Origin: Neurospora tetrasperma FGSC 2508 | Lineage: Eukaryota; Ascomycota; Sordariomycetes; Sordariales; Sordariaceae | Assembly: GCF_000213175.1 (NCBI RefSeq) | Contig: NW_009799100.1 | Coordinates: 2,349,734 to 2,413,733, forward strand | Direction: 5' to 3' | Length of the DNA: 64,000 bases | Translations under genes and position numbers: made by a program | The notes under the pieces: model-generated | What the model saw: only the letters and a program-made list of their open reading frames with translations | Told to the model about the DNA's origin: nothing | Database searches by the model: none | Part shown: positions 1-11,658 of the stretch, in pieces | Layout of the letters: each line of letters opens with the position of its first letter | Position numbering within the stretch: position 1 is the stretch's first letter

Positions 1-477
1 GTAATAGATGGGCAAGACTGAATGAAATTCTCGATCTTTGACAAGGGAATTGAAGTGTTTGTTACAGTTCAGAATTCTCGATTTACCTACCTGACTTACA
101 CTACCTCTACACTTCAAACACGTCCTGGGATTTGATGGTGAATGGCCGTCTTTCCTGTCGCGTCGATCAACAATCAACCCTGCACCAACCCAACACCATT
201 CCCCCACTGCACCCTGCAATAACATTTTGCGCCTACCGCCCCAAAACTGGAGTGCACCTGAAGGACCCACTAAATAATTTCGTCGTTTTGCCTGCTTGGT
301 CCCCGGTCTCCAGTGCACTTTCTGCATTTTCATCATCCATTCACCATTATCTCTCTCCCGGCCATCTACATCCATTCTTCTCTTCCGTGCACGCGCATCA
401 CGTTAGACGGTCAATTGCCTTTACAGCCGCTTGTACTTTACCCTTTCAAATACCTACAGGCCACTCCGACCTTCATC
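1..477 (+). promoter_or_regulatory. upstream region and 5' leader of the La-protein gene
   Basis: No gene is seen here. The last 180 bases are pyrimidine-rich (runs of CT and CCA) and lead directly into the ATG at 478, as is usual for Neurospora leaders. An open frame starting at 132 crosses the La start in another frame and has no protein-like character. No TATA box or operator could be assigned with confidence. Confidence 0.4.
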
Positions 478-1727
478 ATGAGCGATACCACCGCCAACAC
501 TGAGGCTGCGCCTGCCGTCGAGAATGTTCAGACCGAGGTCCAAACCGAGACTGTAGAGGCCCCCGTCGCTGAGGCTGCCCCCGCCGCCGAGGAGGCTCCC
601 AAGACTGAGGATGCCAGCAAGGAGGAGGAGAAGAAGCCTGAGGCTACCAAGTCTATCGACCGCGCCGACTACAAGAACAACAGGAAATACGATCCTTCGA
701 CCCAGCCCGTCACTGACGATCCCGTCAAGATCCGCAACCAGGTACGCTCAGACTACAAAAAAATTGGCATGCTGCATGTCACCGTGTCTAACAAATAGTC
801 TTAGGTCGAGTTCTACTTCAGCGACAGCAACCTCCCTACCGATAAGTTCATGTGGGAGACGACCGGAGGCGTGGAGAACAAGCCCGTTTCGCTCAAGACC
901 ATCTGCAGCTTCAAGCGCATGCAGATGTTCCAGCCCTACTCGGCCGTCGTCGCTGCGTTGAAGGAGAGCGCCTTCTTGGATGTGTCTGGCGAGGAGGGCC
1001 AGGAGACGGTCAAGCGCAAGAAGGCCTACACTTCGTCCTCTGATGCGCAAAAGGCCCGTCTGGCTGCCAGCGTTTACGTCAAGGGTTTCGGCGAAGAGAC
1101 CGGATCCACTCAGTTCGACATCGAGGCTTTCTTCACCAAGTTTGGTCAGGTCAACCTGGTGAAGCTGAGGCGTAACGAGGAGAACAAATTCAAGGGCTCG
1201 GTCTTCGTTGAGTTTAAGACGGAAGACGAAGCCAACGCCTTTGTTGCCCTGAACCCCGCCCCCAAGTGGCAGGACCAAGAGCTCGTCATCAAGAAGAAGA
1301 AGGACTACCTGGACGAGAAGACCCAGCTCATTAAGGAGGGCAAGATGGAGCCCGGCACCAGCAAGAAAAAGATCTTCTTCGAGGGCAGCATCAAGGGTGC
1401 CGAACGTGGCCGCGGACGTGGCGGCCGCAGCGGTGGTGACAAGGGTGACTGGAAGTCGCGTCGTGATAACGACCAGAGAAACGGCTTCAAGGGTGGCCGT
1501 GGTCGTGGAAGGGGTGGCCGCGGTGGCCGTGGCGGCCGTGGTGGTCGCGATAACCGTGACCGCAACAACGAGTAAGTTACAGCCATCCGACAATTGGGTT
1601 TCGAACATTTACTAACGTGTGGTATAGTAACAACAACAAGCGTGCCCGTGAAGATGACGGAGACAAGAGTGCTGAGCCAGCGGCGAAGAAGGTCGACACT
1701 AAGACTGAGGCTGTCGAGCAGCAATAG
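478..1727 (+). CDS. La-type RNA-binding protein (Lhp1 homologue)
   Basis: Three exons, 478-741, 805-1571 and 1628-1727, encode 376 residues. The La family binds the UUU-OH 3' ends of new RNA polymerase III transcripts, such as pre-tRNA, and shields and chaperones them in the nucleus. An acidic Ala/Glu-rich N terminus (1-60) precedes the La motif (about 83-165, with QVEFYFSDSNLPTDKF) and an RRM (about 177-262, with SVYVKGFG and KGSVFVEF). An RGG-rich tract (about 290-343) and a short basic/acidic tail containing KRARED and PAAKK follow. Intron 1 interrupts the La motif right after NQ; intron 2 has a GTAAGT donor inside what would otherwise be a GAG-TAA end, and splicing adds 33 residues. The start is the only ATG that puts the acidic leader in frame. 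Human La lacks the RGG tract, but fungal La proteins often carry one. Confidence 0.93.
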
Positions 1728-3578
1728 AAGGCCGACATTGGTATGCTCCAAGTTCTGGGCCGGACGGACTGATGACTTGTTCCTGATGAATAATTGTCGA
1801 GGCTGTAAAACATTCGGACGGCGTTATATGGGTGGTGTTTGTTTTAAACTTAAAAGGGCAGGTATTTCGTACTACAACATCCGATATTGACCTTGATAGC
1901 GTGCTGTGGTTATTGCATGCAAATATATACGCAGTATAAAGGCGATGGTTCTAGAAGTAAGCATTGTATTACTTTTGCTAGACCAGTTGAGTGAATGGAC
2001 TACTAGATATTTTATCATGTCAGACCTTCATGCTGTTGTTCCCTCAAGATTGGAAGTTGTGGTCTCTGATAGCCCAAAAATCGCCGACTGGATTATGTGT
2101 AGATACCAAGGTGACGCGGCCATAGTCAATGGTTTGGGTAGACAAGGAGACCGTCTCAGGCGCCTTGGGGAAACAGCCATTCGTTTACTGAACAGTCATT
2201 TTCTTTCATGCTGGGCCTTCCACGCTGAGCACGCCTATGATATCGTTCCAGACCGCAAGTCACCATTTACCAACTTGAGTCTTATGGTACTATGTATCGA
2301 TGTCTGGGCGTTGTGTTGGCTGCAAGGACGGGATGAGCACATGATGTAGTGTAAGATGGAGTTCTAGTATAGTGCAGTTTGGGGGCTGGACGCAACGAAT
2401 GAGATGCGATGCAGTATCTCGATCAAGGCACGAAACAGACACAGTGCTCGAGATCCTCTTCTGATGCTTGAAGGAACCTCCGTTCGACCAATGATATCGC
2501 CGAGAAAACCTCGCCATGGGCAATGATCATGATTACTAACACTATTATAGCGTGTGTAGAAACAATTGAGAGCGTTTACAACTTGCAACTAGGTCGAGGT
2601 TTAAAGCTGCACACGCACTACCTACGAATCGACAATTATTGTCACTCGACACGATAGGGGTCCAAGTCATTTTGGCCCTCAGACCAGAAACAGTCAGTTT
2701 CACAGAGTCCCAGCAGCCTTGTCTCTTTATTTCGTGTACTGCTACGAAGCGTAAGTTGACGACTGTTACATATGCCTGCGTACCCGAGCACATCAACTGG
2801 GTAAGGTACCTCAAGGAAACAGCACGTACCAGCCGACGTCCCGAGTCTTGGTTGGGGATTTGGGGGTTTAGTTCAAACTTCGCTTCCATTTTATTGATCA
2901 TCAACCACTTCACCTCACGTCCAACGGTGAACAAGAGAACGGGAGATCCGCAACATCTCAGGGGCTTATCCAATAGCCTTTTTTTGCTTTTTTCTGAGTC
3001 GTCCGTCTGCGTGTTGAACGTCCCGCTTGCGCCGGCGTTCTCTAATCGCTTGTTCGGCCTCTTGTCCTCTTCTCACCCGGCCTTGTACTCTGACTCAAGA
3101 ACCGTCTTGACCAACCTGGCCGCCCCCATCGCCATCACTGTTGTGACTTTTCTCTTCCCGAAATCCCTACCCCGGACTACCCCGGATCTCCCTTGCCTCT
3201 GTTGGGCTGTCTCGACCCACGCCCACGCTGTGAGGACTGTGGAGTTCTGTTGCCGACCTCGACGGAGCTTCGCCGAGGTTATCACTGTTGGTTGGGATAC
3301 AACGCCCGTCGTCCGCGACTTTGATAATCGTTCAAGAGATCCTCCATTGCTTCAGTCGCACACGGTCTTCAGTCCAACACCGGACCTTTAAGAGCTGAGG
3401 CCCCGGTGACTCCCCGCCAATTCCCCGCAATCCAGCACCCTGGTACAGAACCCATCGGCCAGACGATATCAGGCGTCACAATTCCGTGTCGAGGCTTGCT
3501 TGCTGTCACAGTTGCAGTCCTTGCCAGAGCCACTATCACGGCTCGTACTTGGCAGTTCACCAAGGTACTCCCCGGCAG
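1728..3578. other. intergenic region and probable long leader of nit-4
   Basis: This 1.85 kb stretch lies between two genes in the same direction. Open frames at 1906-2349 and 2639-3391 have no recognisable domain or protein-like composition, so I do not call them. From about 2990 the sequence becomes CT-rich, which suggests that transcription of nit-4 starts there and that the leader is several hundred bases long. No RNA gene was found. Confidence 0.4.
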
Positions 3579-6500
3579 ATGAACAGTTCGGATGTTCAAA
3601 TGATGTCCTCTCAAGATGCGCCAGGCTCAGCCGGACTCGCCCCCGACAAAATCGCCTCTTCGTTACCTTCCAAGAAGAAGTCTAGGCGGGGCGCTGACCC
3701 TACCAACCAAAAGCGAAGATGTGTGAGCACGGCCTGCATCGCCTGTCGGAGGAGGAAGTCCAAGTGTGACGGCGCCCTTCCGAGCTGCGCGGCCTGTGCC
3801 AGTGTCTACGGCACCGAGTGCATCTATGACCCAAATTCAGATCACCGCCGCAAAGGCGTCTACCGGGAGAAGAACGATAGCATGAAAGCCCAGAACGCCA
3901 CACTGCAGATTCTAATAGAGGCCATTTTGAATGCTTCCGAGGAAGATGTGCTCGACATTGTGAGGAGGATTCGCACCTGTGACGACCTTGACGAAGTAGC
4001 CGAGTCCATCCTCAGGGATGAGAAGAACGCAACAGCAACCAACTACAACGATGACAGCGATGATCCCACCCAAGCTGGCAGAGATGACGCTACCAGCCAG
4101 GCCGTTGAGGGTGAGAGGGACTTGGCCCGTAAGATGGGAGAGCTCCGAATCGAAAATGGTTCTGTTCGTTTTATTGGCGGTACCTCGCACCTCATATATC
4201 TCAGTGAACCGACAGATGCCTCTGAAGAACCGGAGCTGGAAACTCGCCTGTCGACCTGCGATGAGGATCCAATCACCACCTGGACAGAGGTGACCAAGAA
4301 TCCTCAACTAATCATCCATCTCGTCAACATGTATTTCAACTGGCACTATCCTTACTTCACCACGCTGTCTAGAAGCTTGTTTTATCGGGATTTCATCAAG
4401 GGAAAGCCGGCTGGCCAACCACGCTCCACTGTTTACTGTTCGTCGCTGCTGGTCAATGCCATGCTCGCGCTTGGCTGTCACTTCACAAGTGTCGACGGTG
4501 CCTTTGCGGTACCTGGGGACAGCAGGACCAAGGGTGATCACTTCTTCGCCGAGGCCAAGAGACTGATTGTTCAGAACGACGAGTACGAAAAGCCAAGGCT
4601 CACTACCGTGCAAGCTCTGGCGCTTATGTCAGTGCGAGAAGCAGGCTGCGGACGGGAAGCGAAAGGCTGGGTATACAGCGGCATGAGCTTCAGAATGGCC
4701 CAAGACATTGGCCTGAATCTAGACATTGGATCGCTGGACGAAAAGGAGGTGGATGCCCGGAGAATCACCTTTTGGGGTTGCTTTGTGTTTGACAAGTGCT
4801 GGTCAAACTATCTCGGGCGGCTACCACAGCTTCCCAAAAACACTTATAACGTTCCGAAGTATGATGTGTTTCCAGACGAAGATGCTGAACTATGGTCTCC
4901 TTATACCGACGCAGGCTTCGACCAGTCTTGCAAGCAGCCATCTCGGACACGGGCTATAGGCTTACAGTTGTCGAAACTCTGCGAGATCAGTAGTGATCTT
5001 TTACTATTCTTCTACCACCCCAGTCATATTGGAAGATCGAGCGGCAAATCAGCTGAGCTCAAAAAGCTTAGCGAACTTCATCGGCGTCTGGAAGACTGGA
5101 GAACGGAGCTACCAAAGGAATTCGAACCCAAGGACGGCCAGTTACCCAATGTTATTCTAATGCAGTACGTTTTCTCACTCTCTACTTACCCAAGACTGGG
5201 CGGAGTTGCTCACCTTTTCACAGCATGTTTTATCATCTACAGTATATCCATCTATTCCGACCCTTTCTAAAGTACACAAAGGAAGCTTCGCCCCTGGAGA
5301 AGGTCCAGCCCCGAAGAATATGCACAACTAACGCCAATAGCATATCCAAACTTATGCGACTTTACAAAAAGCTGTATAACCTCCGGCAAATATGTAACAT
5401 TGCCGTATACATGCTGCATTCTGCCTGCACAATACACATGCTTAACTTGCCCGAGAAAACTGCCAGACGGGATATAACCCACGGCGTTAGACAGTTGGAG
5501 GAGATGGCTGAAGACTGGCCTTGTGCGCGGAGAACATTAGGTATCATCAGCGTTCTAGCTCGGAAGTGGAATGTCGAACTACCCGAGGAGGCCGCCATCG
5601 TCTTGAAAAGGACAGACGAAAAGTACGGAATGTTTAGCACTTCCGAGGTCCCCTCACCCAACAGGACGGCCCCCTCTCTCGCTCCATCCTCGCCTGCACC
5701 TCCTTACTCCCCAGAAGCGCCTCTGCTTTTTTCTACAACAGCCGCCGCAGGACTAGAACAACAGCCGTACAGTCCAATGACACTATATAGCCACCCAACT
5801 CCTCCGCATCTTGCTCCTGAGAGTATATCCGATCCCGGAATGTCGCCTAATATGGTCACCTTCTCCGACCTGCCTGGTCCGTCCGCTCCCATTATCCCTC
5901 AGCAACAGCAGAACATGCAGGCTATATCTAGCTTAAGCCAAAACAATATGCTTCACCAACACCCCCACCACCTACAAAACCAACATCAACCTCAACAGCC
6001 ACACCATAATCACATGACCTACCAGCAGCAACAACATAACCTGCTCACCCACCCAGTGAGCGCCTCATCCATGTCTATGAGCGACACTCTCGCCACCATT
6101 ACGGCATGGGGTATACCAACCTCTTCACCCGGCAACAACAATAACAATAACATCGTATCCCAACATCCGCACCATCAAAAGCAACCACAACAGCAACAAC
6201 AACCACAACCACAACGATATCCCACAGTTGGATCAATCGGCACAAACACCGTGAAGCCTCCAGCGGCTGCCACGCAGACCTTTACTCCAGCCCAGTTACA
6301 CGCGAATAACTTGGCGACTGCAACGAGGTCGACAGCTTCCAACCACAACAGCAGCAAGAGCGTTGGCCGACACGTAAGTCCCAGCTCGATCTACGCCATT
6401 GATGGACAGGATTGGTACCTGAAGGATGGCGTTACCTGGCAACAAGGCTTTCAGGGGTGGGATCTGGAGGGTGGTGGAGCGGGAACAGCTACAAGCACTG

Positions 6501-6841
6501 GTGGTATTGGGGATGGGGGTGGACCTACTGATGGTGCTGGTGATAGCATGGCGAGGCTAGCTCCTCGAAGGAATATTGCCGGCGGCGGCGGCGGCGGTAG
6601 TACAGGACAACAACGGCAACAGCAACAGCAACAGCAGCAAGAGGCTAATATGTTCGCGTATCATCATGGGGCAGAGAGAAGGGGGGATGGTATAGAAACG
6701 ACGGGCATGGGGATGACGACGGTAGCAGGTGGAGGAGGAGGGTTCGATCCAATAGGAGGATCTGGGCTGTTGGATGATTTGGTGGGTCTGGAGGGTTTGG
6801 GCAGTTTGGACGGCTTGGGACATCTCCCAGGTCTAGATTGA
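3579..6841 (+). CDS. nit-4: Zn2Cys6 nitrate-assimilation activator NIT-4 (NirA family)
   Basis: Two exons, 3579-5164 and 5224-6841, give 1067 residues. NIT-4/NirA activates nitrate and nitrite reductase genes together with the GATA factor NIT-2. A basic stretch is followed by a Zn2Cys6 cluster with Cys at 53, 56, 63, 70, 73 and 81 (C-x2-C-x6-C-x6-C-x2-C-x7-C), then a linker with predicted coiled-coil character. A fungal-specific TF middle domain (about 245-620) follows, then a low-complexity region rich in Gln, His, Asn, Pro and Gly. Near residue 920 a segment reading DGQDWYLKDGVTW resembles the activation motif I recall from NIT-4, and the protein ends GSLDGLGHLPGLD. The 59-nt intron keeps LMH-MFYHLQYIHLFRPF continuous. 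An in-frame ATG at 3486 would add 31 residues with leader-like composition; I prefer 3579, whose product begins MNSSDVQMM. Confidence 0.93.
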
Positions 6842-7582
6842 GTTTGGGGTTTTCTCATGTGACTTGAATCGAAGGACACGGAATTTGGAAAAGGGAATGG
6901 ATGGGTAGAGGTGGAATTCGGACATACATATATATACCCATGGTTGAGAGAATAAATGCGATAGTGTCATTGTATACACGAATTTCTTCGAAAGAACTTC
7001 AGAAAGAAGCTTTATAGGTGCCATGGTGATTCACAGCTTGCATATATACTTAGCTCGACGGCAGGAAACCTTGAAATGAAGTTTGATTCAACTCCTGTCC
7101 ACCGAAGTATGGCAGTTTAAAATTGTCCAAATTCCCCCAAACCCACCAAAAATTTTTACTTTCCTGTTGCTTAAAGACCACACATAACAAAACAGCGATC
7201 ATAAGAAGAGAATAAGTAACTTACCGAGGCTATTCTAGTATTTCAGTTGCCCAAGTGCTTTTATAGTTGCGATGGCAGCTCTCTATAGCCATCACAGAAG
7301 TTATGATGTGGGCACCAATATGTATACCTTTAGAGATTAAATTACGTGATATGTAGGTATGGCCTTTTGAGCCAGTCGAAGCGTTGAAATGGAAGGCGCG
7401 CGGGATCGAGGCATGCCAAACATGTCTGATCTACGCTGGGGTCACTCTAGGCATTTGTTTTTTTTTACTTGAAAACACATCCATTTCAAATAACTATATA
7501 GGTAGGTACTGTGTTCCATATCTAGTCTACCAACTCAACGACCCTCAACCACACTTCTCCAATTCTTTTGTGTACACCCCTG
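6842..7582. other. convergent intergenic region between nit-4 and the HIT gene
   Basis: This 740-base stretch holds the 3' ends of two converging genes. It is more AT-rich than the flanking exons, with AAATTT-type runs around 7120-7160 and a run of nine T at about 7459. No gene, RNA gene or repeat of note was found. Confidence 0.4.
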
Positions 7583-8497
7583 CTATACACTCAATATTCC
7601 CATCTCCTCCAATACCTTCCTATACTCCCCGGCCTCCCTCTCCATCTCCTCCATCTCCCTCGCCGTCCTCGCCGCATCCTCGATACTAGGGAAACTTCCT
7701 CCCGGCTTTGGTCTCGCCTGCAGTTCCGCCACTCCCTCCTCCTCCTCCTCCTGTAAAAGCGCCTCCACCTCTTTGCTCTGGATGTCACCCCCTCTCCCGT
7801 TCAATTGTTGCCCTCCAAGAGCACGCTCTCGTTGCTGCCCAAAAGTACTGCTGTGCTGAAGATGATGATGATGATGAGGCCCACCACCGTTACCGTGCCC
7901 ATGCCCGTGCCCATGATCTCTATCCCACAACGCCCCCCCAATATTCCCCTTCTCCTCCGCCATCCACTCATACAGCGCATCCGACGGCGTCTCGGTGTCC
8001 TTGGCGCTCACGTTGCGAATCCGCGGGATGACGTGCACGTGTACGTGGGAAACGGTTTGGCCGGCTTCGGGACCGTCTTGTACGGCGATGTTGAAGGAGC
8101 CGCCTGTTTCCAGCATCACTTTATCTTCGACTCCACCCTCATCCTCCTCCTCCTCCTCCTTCTCCCTCTGTTTTGGGTGGGTGGTGGTGGTACCAGGGTG
8201 GAAGTAATACCGTCCCAACATCCTCTGCACCACTTGCACGGTAGAAAACAAATCGGTGACTTCGGCGGGGGAGAGGTCGGTTAATCGCTTGTGCGGGACC
8301 AAAGGGCAGACGAGCACGTGGCCGGGGAGAAGAGGTTTGAGGTTCACCAGGGCGAAGGAGTGAGGGGTCCGGAGAAAGACTTGGTTGGTTACTTTGAAAG
8401 GACCGAAGTGGATTTCATTGTCGCTGCAGTGGGATGGTTGTGTTGATTCTGGGCGAATGCTCCCTTCCGAAGGGTCGGAAGAGGTGCTCATTGTCAT
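7583..8497 (-). CDS. Fhit/Hnt2-type HIT hydrolase (dinucleoside triphosphatase)
   Basis: A single exon of 304 residues. The Fhit branch of the HIT superfamily cleaves Ap3A and similar dinucleoside polyphosphates. The core from IHFGPFKVTNQVFL through PLLPGHVLVCPLVPHKRL matches Fhit closely. The signature follows as QDGPEAGQTVSHVHVHVIPR, with the catalytic HVHVHV near residue 151. The fungal protein is roughly twice Fhit's size because of two insertions: a Glu-rich tract (about 110-130) before the catalytic block and a His/Gly-rich tract (about 195-215) after it. The frame stays open upstream to an ATG at 8758, which would add 87 residues rich in Ser, Thr and Pro that could be a mitochondrial presequence. 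I chose 8497 because of its better start context (AAAAATGAC) and because the Fhit core starts soon after. Confidence 0.85.
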   Translation of the reverse strand: MTMSTSSDPSEGSIRPESTQPSHCSDNEIHFGPFKVTNQVFLRTPHSFALVNLKPLLPGHVLVCPLVPHKRLTDLSPAEVTDLFSTVQVVQRMLGRYYFHPGTTTTHPKQREKEEEEEDEGGVEDKVMLETGGSFNIAVQDGPEAGQTVSHVHVHVIPRIRNVSAKDTETPSDALYEWMAEEKGNIGGALWDRDHGHGHGHGNGGGPHHHHHLQHSSTFGQQRERALGGQQLNGRGGDIQSKEVEALLQEEEEEGVAELQARPKPGGSFPSIEDAARTAREMEEMEREAGEYRKVLEEMGILSV

Positions 8498-9570
8498 TTT
8501 TCCAGTTGCTGTTGTTGGCGGTGCGACCTTGAAGGTAGGAGGGAAGGTTGAACCAAAGAGGGTGGTGGGAAGGATCGATGAACGGCCGGTGAGTGTCGTC
8601 GGCGTGGATCGTGGTAGAGTTTTGTTGTGCTTGGGGATGCGCGGGGCAGCGGAAAGGCTGATGAGTTGTCTATGTTGTCTTCTGAGGACAATGTTCGTCT
8701 TTCCACTTTTGATCAAACTAAGAAGGTCACTCTCTGTCTTTTTGAAAATGTGCCCCATGCGCAGCCCTGTGGATATGACTTCCAGGCGATCTGAGATTTG
8801 GTCATGAAGATGATGTCAGACGTTCCGGTAGTTGGGGAATGTTGTCAAAGCTTGGGTTTCACGACAGTCGGGTGTTGGACGACGACGTACGAGAGCTGGT
8901 GTTGCGGTGAGGTGAGACACGAACACAGCTCGGTATACACTAAGTGTCGCTGACAGCGGTGTCTTGACAGCCCGTAATATCGGTGGAGACTGCGGCGCAT
9001 GGAAGCTTTGCAGCAGTGACGTTACAACGACAGGGCAGCTTAAGCGACCAATTCAATGAAAGACAAGGACTGAACGTGTCCATCGCGATTTCCACAATGT
9101 TCGCCAATTCACTTGCTCGGTCCTCAGATATTCTCGAGGTATTCGCATACACTCCTTTATTGTCGAGAATGGTATCTGTGTCGATCAAAAACAACATCTA
9201 GATTTTATGAGGGATGATTCCCAATTTAAGCTGGTCAACTCCAACGACTACTAATGCACTGGCCTTCGAGGTAGACACTATCACCAACTTATACACACAT
9301 GTATCGGATCATTGATAAATGAGAGGAGTTTACATAGTACAATCCTTCAAGTGGTGTTTCCCGTCTTAACAGAAGATTCACCTTCATAGTCACAGCATCC
9401 AAGCGATATAAACAACAACAACAAAAGCCACCTTGATAGATACAGCATCCAAGCGATATAACCAACAGAAAAAACTACCTGGTGTTGAGGAATCTCTCCA
9501 CACATACATGCAACTGAAATGACAAGGGGAGATTGCGAAAGGGCTACAAATAAGCATGGCATACTAGATC
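8498..9570. other. intergenic region (HIT gene promoter, MFS gene 3' side)
   Basis: This spacer of about 1.07 kb contains the leader and promoter of the HIT gene and the downstream region of the MFS gene. No gene is seen; short frames at 8940-9201 lack protein character. A 50-base near-tandem duplication at 9381-9476 is listed separately. Confidence 0.4.
9381..9476. repeat. 50-base near-tandem duplication
   Basis: Two adjacent copies start at 9381 and 9431. Both contain ACAGCATCCAAGCGATATA, preceded by CCTTNATAG, and are joined by a CAA-rich stretch. The copies differ at only a few bases over about 45, so the duplication is fairly recent. It lies in noncoding DNA just downstream of the MFS gene. 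Confidence 0.7.
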
Positions 9571-11658
9571 TTACAAGCCAGGTATAACCTCCTCATCCTC
9601 CAATAGATCCTGTCTCTGCCTAATTCGTGTCGATCCTGAACCCGCTGACGAAGGTCTAGGCTCATCATCCTCTGCTATGAATACTACAACAAACTGTCAG
9701 CGGGTGCCAAAACAAATCAAAGCCACGGCTGATGAGGGCTTTCCAAAGGGAACTGAACATACCATGAGGTCTAACAGTAAAAGACGCTACCAGCGCTACC
9801 GCAAAGATAGAACACAGCAACACAAAAAATGCCTGCGGATACGTCGACACGGTCGCTGCATACAGCCCATTGAAGATGATGGGGAAGAAGACACGTGCCA
9901 GGGCATGAAGCAGCCCAACAGCTCCCAGCAACTGTCCCACCCGCTCAGTAGGAACATGCTTGCTTATAGAGGCCTGAATTGATGCCGATCCGAGCCCCCC
10001 AAAGGCTGCAATGACAGCTGACAGGATGAACCACTCCTGGGTACGAGCAAAAATGTACCCGCCAATGCCGATAACATCGGAGATCAGGGCACTGCGCAGA
10101 ACCCAGACGTCCAGTTCGTCGGCGCCGACATTCTTCTCGTCAACCAGCAAGTTGCCAGACTCCCTCCTTCGGCGAGCTGCAGGCCGAGTGCGGAAAATGT
10201 AATTGATGACGGGGAAAATGCCAATGAGAACGAAGATCCGGACCATCGAGACCAGAGACATGAACCGCGAAGCCTCGAGATTTCCCCAACCAAACACAAA
10301 TTCTGTGTACAAAATCAAGATCGTGCCGGAGCTCATGGCAGCTCCAAGGATGGACATGTCGATGAGTGCCAGCGTGACAAGATTGCGACGCAGGCGCTTA
10401 TGTTGAGGTCCCGATGGAAACAGGATCTTCAACGGAGCAAAAGGATTCGCCCTGTGCACAGAGCGCACGCCATGTCCGAAGTGCTTGCCAAATGGGATGA
10501 ACTTGGACACCACGGCTGCCCAACGGGGAACTTCCCCGAGAGCCTCTTGCTCTCTGGCGTATTTCTCGCGTGCGAGGAGCTGCCGCCTCCGGGAGAGCGA
10601 TTCGGGGGTGACGAAGTAGATGAACAGGATGAAGACGATGTGGCAACCAAGAGTAACGTAAAAGATGGACAAAAGGGATCCTGTCCACTTGACGAAATAG
10701 CCGGCTAGGAGAGGACCGAAGGCAAGGCCCGTGAACAGGCACGCGTGGAGGTAACCGATGGCAACGCCTCTCTTGGATGGGGGCGTACAATCGCTGGCAT
10801 ACGAGTGGATGAGGACGCTGCCGGCAGTGAAGGAACCGGCCAGGCCGTCGAAGAAGGCGCCGAGCAAAATCCAGCTGTAGTGAACGGTATCTGGGTACTT
10901 CCCAGCCAAGATGACCGTAATCTCGGAAATGACACCACCGACGGAACAGATGGCCACCATCGATGTGCGACCATATCGATCCGAGAGTGCTCCGAGCTTG
11001 GGTGCAGTGAAGGCGCTGATTATGCCCACCAAAACGCTCATGCACAATGTGAAGCTTGCGACTAGGCGCTGTACGTCGGGGATGTTGCATTGGGGGTTGT
11101 TGCCGCCGTGGATAACAGGTGTGAAGACGAAGCTGGGATCTGCTGCTGATCTATCGGCAAAGTATCGGTCACATATGAGAGTGATGATTCTGGATTTCAT
11201 TAGTTTGGAAAACGAGAATTAGCCCATACCCACGGGCTGTGAGGCGGGCGACATGGTTCAACAGCGAGGGAATCCTACAGATTAATCTTGGGGACCAAAG
11301 AGCCTCCAAAGGCCAAGGTGAACATGGCATAAGGTGCCACCAGCCACCAGACCTGTGCCGTTGATTAGCAACTCATCAAAGCAATAGTCAAAAGCTTGGA
11401 ACATACGGCTGGTTTTCTCCACCATGGTAGCCCTTCAAAGTCCTTCATTGCAGCCCAGCTGTCCTTGCGAGCATCATGGCCGCCGTCAGGACCCAACAGG
11501 CCCGTCGCCTCGGTGTCATTGTCCGTGAGCCCGTTTGTCTTGAGGGTATCGCGAAGACGTGTCGTTGTATCTGAGTCCATGCCTTGGAAATCCATCGTAG
11601 TGCCCCGAGTCAGCGTTGATGCGGGATCCGAATCCGGAAAGCCGCTGTGTGTAGCCAT
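9571..11658 (-). CDS. major facilitator superfamily transporter (YCR023C/Hiat1-like)
   Basis: Four exons, 11658-11407, 11352-11279, 11189-9763 and 9683-9571 on the minus strand, give 621 residues. An N-terminal cytosolic part of about 80 residues (MATHSGFPDSDPAS) is followed by about 12 hydrophobic segments. MFS motif A, GALSDRYGRTS, lies near residue 175, and a long Arg-rich central loop separates the two halves. The closest remembered relatives are uncharacterised fungal carriers of the yeast YCR023C type; the substrate is unknown. The second intron joins KINL to IITLICDRYF and the third yields an acidic tail ending EDEEVIPGL, replacing an unlike frame that would run on without splicing. 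A further ATG at 11880 is in frame, but its hydrophobic run looks like untranslated sequence. The family is certain, the substrate is not. Confidence 0.88.

Noticed and set aside
748-1608. A 286-codon minus-strand frame over the La gene
   Set aside because: Leu/Val/Thr-rich mirror of the RGG and acidic codons of the La gene.
1906-2349. A 147-codon frame after the La gene
   Set aside because: No motif and no codon bias like the neighbouring genes.
2639-3391. A 250-codon frame upstream of nit-4
   Set aside because: No domain, mixed composition, and it runs into CT-rich leader-like DNA. It could still be a uORF, but there is no supporting signal.
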